From an uncultured Clostridium sp. (GTDB taxonomy: Bacteria > Bacillota > Clostridia > Lachnospirales > Lachnospiraceae): a stretch of DNA of 8,647 nucleotides. Where the stretch lies: assembly GCA_900552885.1 (NCBI GenBank), contig USBM01000083.1, positions 1-8,647 on the forward strand, written 5' to 3'. A model generated the notes under the pieces. The model saw only the letters and a program-made list of their open reading frames with translations. It did not search any database and was not told where the DNA came from. Positions 6,653 through 8,647 of the stretch are shown in pieces. How positions within the stretch are numbered: the first letter of the stretch is position 1; each line of letters begins with the position of its first letter. The position numbers and the translations under genes are program-made.

Positions 6653-8424
6653 TACTTCCCTTCCTCTAACAAATTCATAATAAAATCAGCCACACGTTCA
6701 GATGATTTACCATCTAACTGATCAAAGAACCGGTGCTTAAATGTCTCCACTTTCTCCTGTTCGTAATCTTCCTGCCCGATGGATTCCACGATCTGATCTA
6801 CATTTCGCACAATCTTACCCGGCACAAAATTCTTAAACGGATAATAGAAGTCACGGTTCACTACATAATCCTCTAAATCAAATGCATAGAACAGCATTGG
6901 AATATTCAACAGCGAAGCCTCGAATATAACTGAAGAATAATCTGTGATCAACAGATCGGTAATAAATAACAGGTCATTGATCTCCGATTCCGTTGACAGA
7001 TCCAGCACACGATCTTTCACTGATGCATCCACCGGATGTTTCATCTCCACAAACGGATGATGTTTGATAATGATCATATATTCTTCTCCAAGCTTTGACA
7101 ACACATCTTTTACATTGAACTTATCAAACGGAAAATGTGCTGTTCCCGCTCCATTTCCCCGGAATGTTGGTGCAAACAGGATCACCTTCTTATCCTTCAA
7201 CTGTGGATACTGCTCATAAAGCTTTGCCCGGATCTCGCTCTTATAGGATTCCTTAAAGAAGTCATCGGTTCTTGGAACTCCCAACGCTTTCACATTCTTC
7301 ACATCAATACCGAATCCTTCGGCATAGAAACGGCGGATCTCATCGGAACTTACAATTGCATAATTATAATACCGGTGATTCGTACTTGTCTGGTTCGGTC
7401 CGCCATCCTTACCCACTCTGGTAAATCCAAATGTCTTAAATGCTCCGCAGGCATGCCATAACTGAATCAGTATACGATGATCCATCGCCCATACCTCATT
7501 GAGAATTGGCGTAAAGTCATCTACTACTACCACCTTACTACGTGCGATCTGATATGCCAGTTTCCAATAATTGCGATAGGTCATATATTTACGTTTACCC
7601 GGTACCAGCCAGAATAACACCTTTGCATTCTTTTCCTGTAAGATCTCATTGACATAAGCAATATTGCCGGTCAGATCTTCTCTTCTAGACGATACAAACA
7701 GAATATATTCCTGTTTAAAGAATACAGACATCACCGACGCTGCAACATTTAAAAAGGTTCTCTTCAAAGTGACGCGGTTCATCGTCAGCCGAATGAAAGA
7801 GGAATATCTCCATTTGGCAAACAACAGAATTCTCTTTAACTGACTGCCTCCATACGTATTCTCCATGAATCTACGTGTATGTCCTAATCCATACACATAA
7901 ATTCCATCTAATAGAAATAGCGGAAGCAACAATGTTCCAACAACAAATTCCATCGCACGATAACAGAATGTAAGAAGTGCCAGCAGTGGATTGTTCTTCG
8001 GCACTTTCACCGGCTTCTTTCTTCGGATATGGATCACTCCCTGCTCTAATGTACAGGCATATTCATTCTCATCCTTTACCTGGTTAAAATCTTTACCTTC
8101 TACGATCACATCCTGATAACCATGTCCATCATATGCCTGCACAGTTACCGTGAATGCATTCAGATTACTCCGGAAAAATACAGCATCTAACTCATAATCA
8201 AATATAGCATATCCAATATAATTGCCATTCTCATCAAAACTCGTATCCGTCACAGAAAGCGGAAGGATCCGTGTCTCCTTATCATTTGCAAACTTTACCG
8301 CTAACTTAATCTCAACAGACTCCGGATTGCCTGACATATCGCGCACCAAGACACCAATTGTCATAACATCCCGTCGGATCGCTAATTTGTCCACTAATAC
8401 TTCTGTCTGTGCATTTAACTTCAT
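6652..8424 (-). CDS. CDP-polyol phosphotransferase, long TagF/TarL-type teichoic acid polymerase
   Basis: This is the likely chain-extending enzyme, transferring glycerol or ribitol phosphate repeatedly from the CDP donor. Of its 590 residues, about 1-135 form a beta-rich domain of short alternating strands resembling the N-terminal module of TarL/TarK-type polymerases. A hydrophobic stretch (about 147-176) may be a membrane anchor. The Glyphos_transf catalytic region runs from about 215 to 585. Its motifs are LWHACGAF (322-329) with His324, APTFRG (418-423), KHHPF (454-458), TDYSS (494-498) and FYYPFKNFVPGKIVRN (526-541). The size is close to S. aureus TarL (about 562) and smaller than B. 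subtilis TagF (about 746). With tarIJ in the same operon, poly(ribitol phosphate) is the favoured product, but donor specificity is not visible. The ATG has a good ribosome site, GAGGTGA (8429-8435), 4 nt upstream. No promoter is seen in the 28-nt gap before it, so transcription begins farther upstream. Confidence 0.88.
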   Translation of the reverse strand: MKLNAQTEVLVDKLAIRRDVMTIGVLVRDMSGNPESVEIKLAVKFANDKETRILPLSVTDTSFDENGNYIGYAIFDYELDAVFFRSNLNAFTVTVQAYDGHGYQDVIVEGKDFNQVKDENEYACTLEQGVIHIRRKKPVKVPKNNPLLALLTFCYRAMEFVVGTLLLPLFLLDGIYVYGLGHTRRFMENTYGGSQLKRILLFAKWRYSSFIRLTMNRVTLKRTFLNVAASVMSVFFKQEYILFVSSRREDLTGNIAYVNEILQEKNAKVLFWLVPGKRKYMTYRNYWKLAYQIARSKVVVVDDFTPILNEVWAMDHRILIQLWHACGAFKTFGFTRVGKDGGPNQTSTNHRYYNYAIVSSDEIRRFYAEGFGIDVKNVKALGVPRTDDFFKESYKSEIRAKLYEQYPQLKDKKVILFAPTFRGNGAGTAHFPFDKFNVKDVLSKLGEEYMIIIKHHPFVEMKHPVDASVKDRVLDLSTESEINDLLFITDLLITDYSSVIFEASLLNIPMLFYAFDLEDYVVNRDFYYPFKNFVPGKIVRNVDQIVESIGQEDYEQEKVETFKHRFFDQLDGKSSERVADFIMNLLEEGK

Positions 8425-8452
8425 CTTGTCACCTCACATACTCCCTGTCATT

Positions 8453-8647
8453 CTAATTCTTTGGCGGTCTGATCTTATCCCGTATGCTATGATACCGGTC
8501 AATCCATTTGACCATCTTCTTATACCAGTTCTTACGTTTTATCTCATTTAATTCCTTTTCTTTCTTTTTCAAACAAAAAATATATTTTTTTCATATAATG
8601 GTCGTCCCATATCAGCATTCCACTGCAACCTTTATCACTCCATCTTT
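8453..8647 (-). pseudogene. 3' end of an upstream gene, apparently split by a +1 frame change (tentative)
   Basis: One minus-strand frame is open from the window edge to a TGA at 8544-8546 and encodes WSDKGCSGMLIWDDHYMKK and a further 14 residues. From about 8590 the +1 frame is open to a TAG at 8453-8455 and encodes a Lys/Arg-rich tail with NWYKKMVKWIDRYHSIRDK near its end. The second part looks like a genuine basic, amphipathic C-terminus, yet has no ATG with a ribosome site before the putative coding stretch (only a TTG at 8572 and a late ATG at 8515). Homopolymer runs of seven A, six T and five A lie in the overlap. One base fewer there would fuse the two into a single ORF ending 28 nt before the 590-aa gene. 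Alternatives are a real frameshift, a sequencing slip, polymerase slippage, or two chance open frames. The product is not recognised. Confidence 0.35.

Noticed and set aside
7135..7461. 108-codon plus-strand open frame
   Set aside because: It lies wholly antisense to the catalytic region of the 590-aa transferase, has no ribosome binding site, and its translation is Cys/Ile/Leu-rich without recognisable motifs. The minus-strand frame carries all the conserved residues.
8425..8452. Promoter directly ahead of the 590-aa transferase
   Set aside because: The gap is only 28 nt and contains the ribosome binding site; no -35/-10 pair could be found there or convincingly in the preceding 190 bases of the minus strand.
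8222..8551. 109-codon plus-strand open frame at the right end
   Set aside because: It is antisense to the N-terminus of the 590-aa transferase and to the upstream gene remnant, with no Shine-Dalgarno. The composition is that of a shadow frame.
8594..8599. Perfect TATAAT on the plus strand
   Set aside because: No acceptable -35 hexamer occurs 16-18 bp upstream (the place reads AAACAA and neighbours) and no plus-strand gene follows. It is probably chance in an AT-rich stretch.
1..8647. CRISPR array, insertion sequence, tRNA or riboswitch
   Set aside because: No regularly spaced direct repeats, transposase motifs, terminal inverted repeats, cloverleaf-like segments or long structured leaders were seen; nearly all bases are coding on the minus strand.

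Overview
The window is a single block of seven minus-strand genes that together look like the distal part of a wall teichoic acid (WTA) operon, apparently the ribitol-phosphate type. The organism is most likely a low-to-moderate-GC Firmicute of the Clostridia, perhaps a gut Lachnospiraceae. Evidence for this is the strong AGGAGG-type Shine-Dalgarno sequences, codon use mixing AT-rich codons with CGG and CCG, and a Gram-positive cell-wall pathway. The genus assignment is a judgement from style, not from a database search.

Layout in transcription order, from the right edge to the left. At 8453-8647 there are traces of the 3' end of an upstream reading frame that appears split by a +1 frame change. 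Next comes a 590-aa CDP-polyol phosphotransferase with an extra N-terminal domain (6652-8424), then a 662-aa polytopic membrane protein of GT-C-like appearance (4664-6652). A 60-nt gap follows that carries a convincing internal promoter. After it lie the ABC-2 permease TagG/TarG (3815-4603), the ATPase TagH/TarH (3015-3815), a short 387-aa TagB/TarF-type phosphotransferase with a GTG start (1852-3015), the cytidylyltransferase TarI (1117-1833) and the Zn-dependent reductase TarJ (90-1115). A perfect 11-bp-stem hairpin terminator (55-80) closes the operon 9 bp after the tarJ stop.

How the genes work together (inference from family knowledge): TarJ reduces ribulose 5-phosphate to ribitol 5-phosphate and TarI activates it to CDP-ribitol. 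The 387-aa enzyme would prime the undecaprenyl-linked unit with glycerol or ribitol phosphate, and the 590-aa enzyme would extend the chain. TarG/TarH would flip the lipid-linked polymer across the membrane. The 662-aa membrane protein is not part of the textbook tag/tar set. It is the best candidate for something undescribed, possibly an extracytoplasmic glycosyltransferase that decorates the polymer.

No tRNA, rRNA, CRISPR array, insertion sequence or plus-strand gene could be supported. Apart from the edge regions there is no gene-free stretch over about 60 bases.
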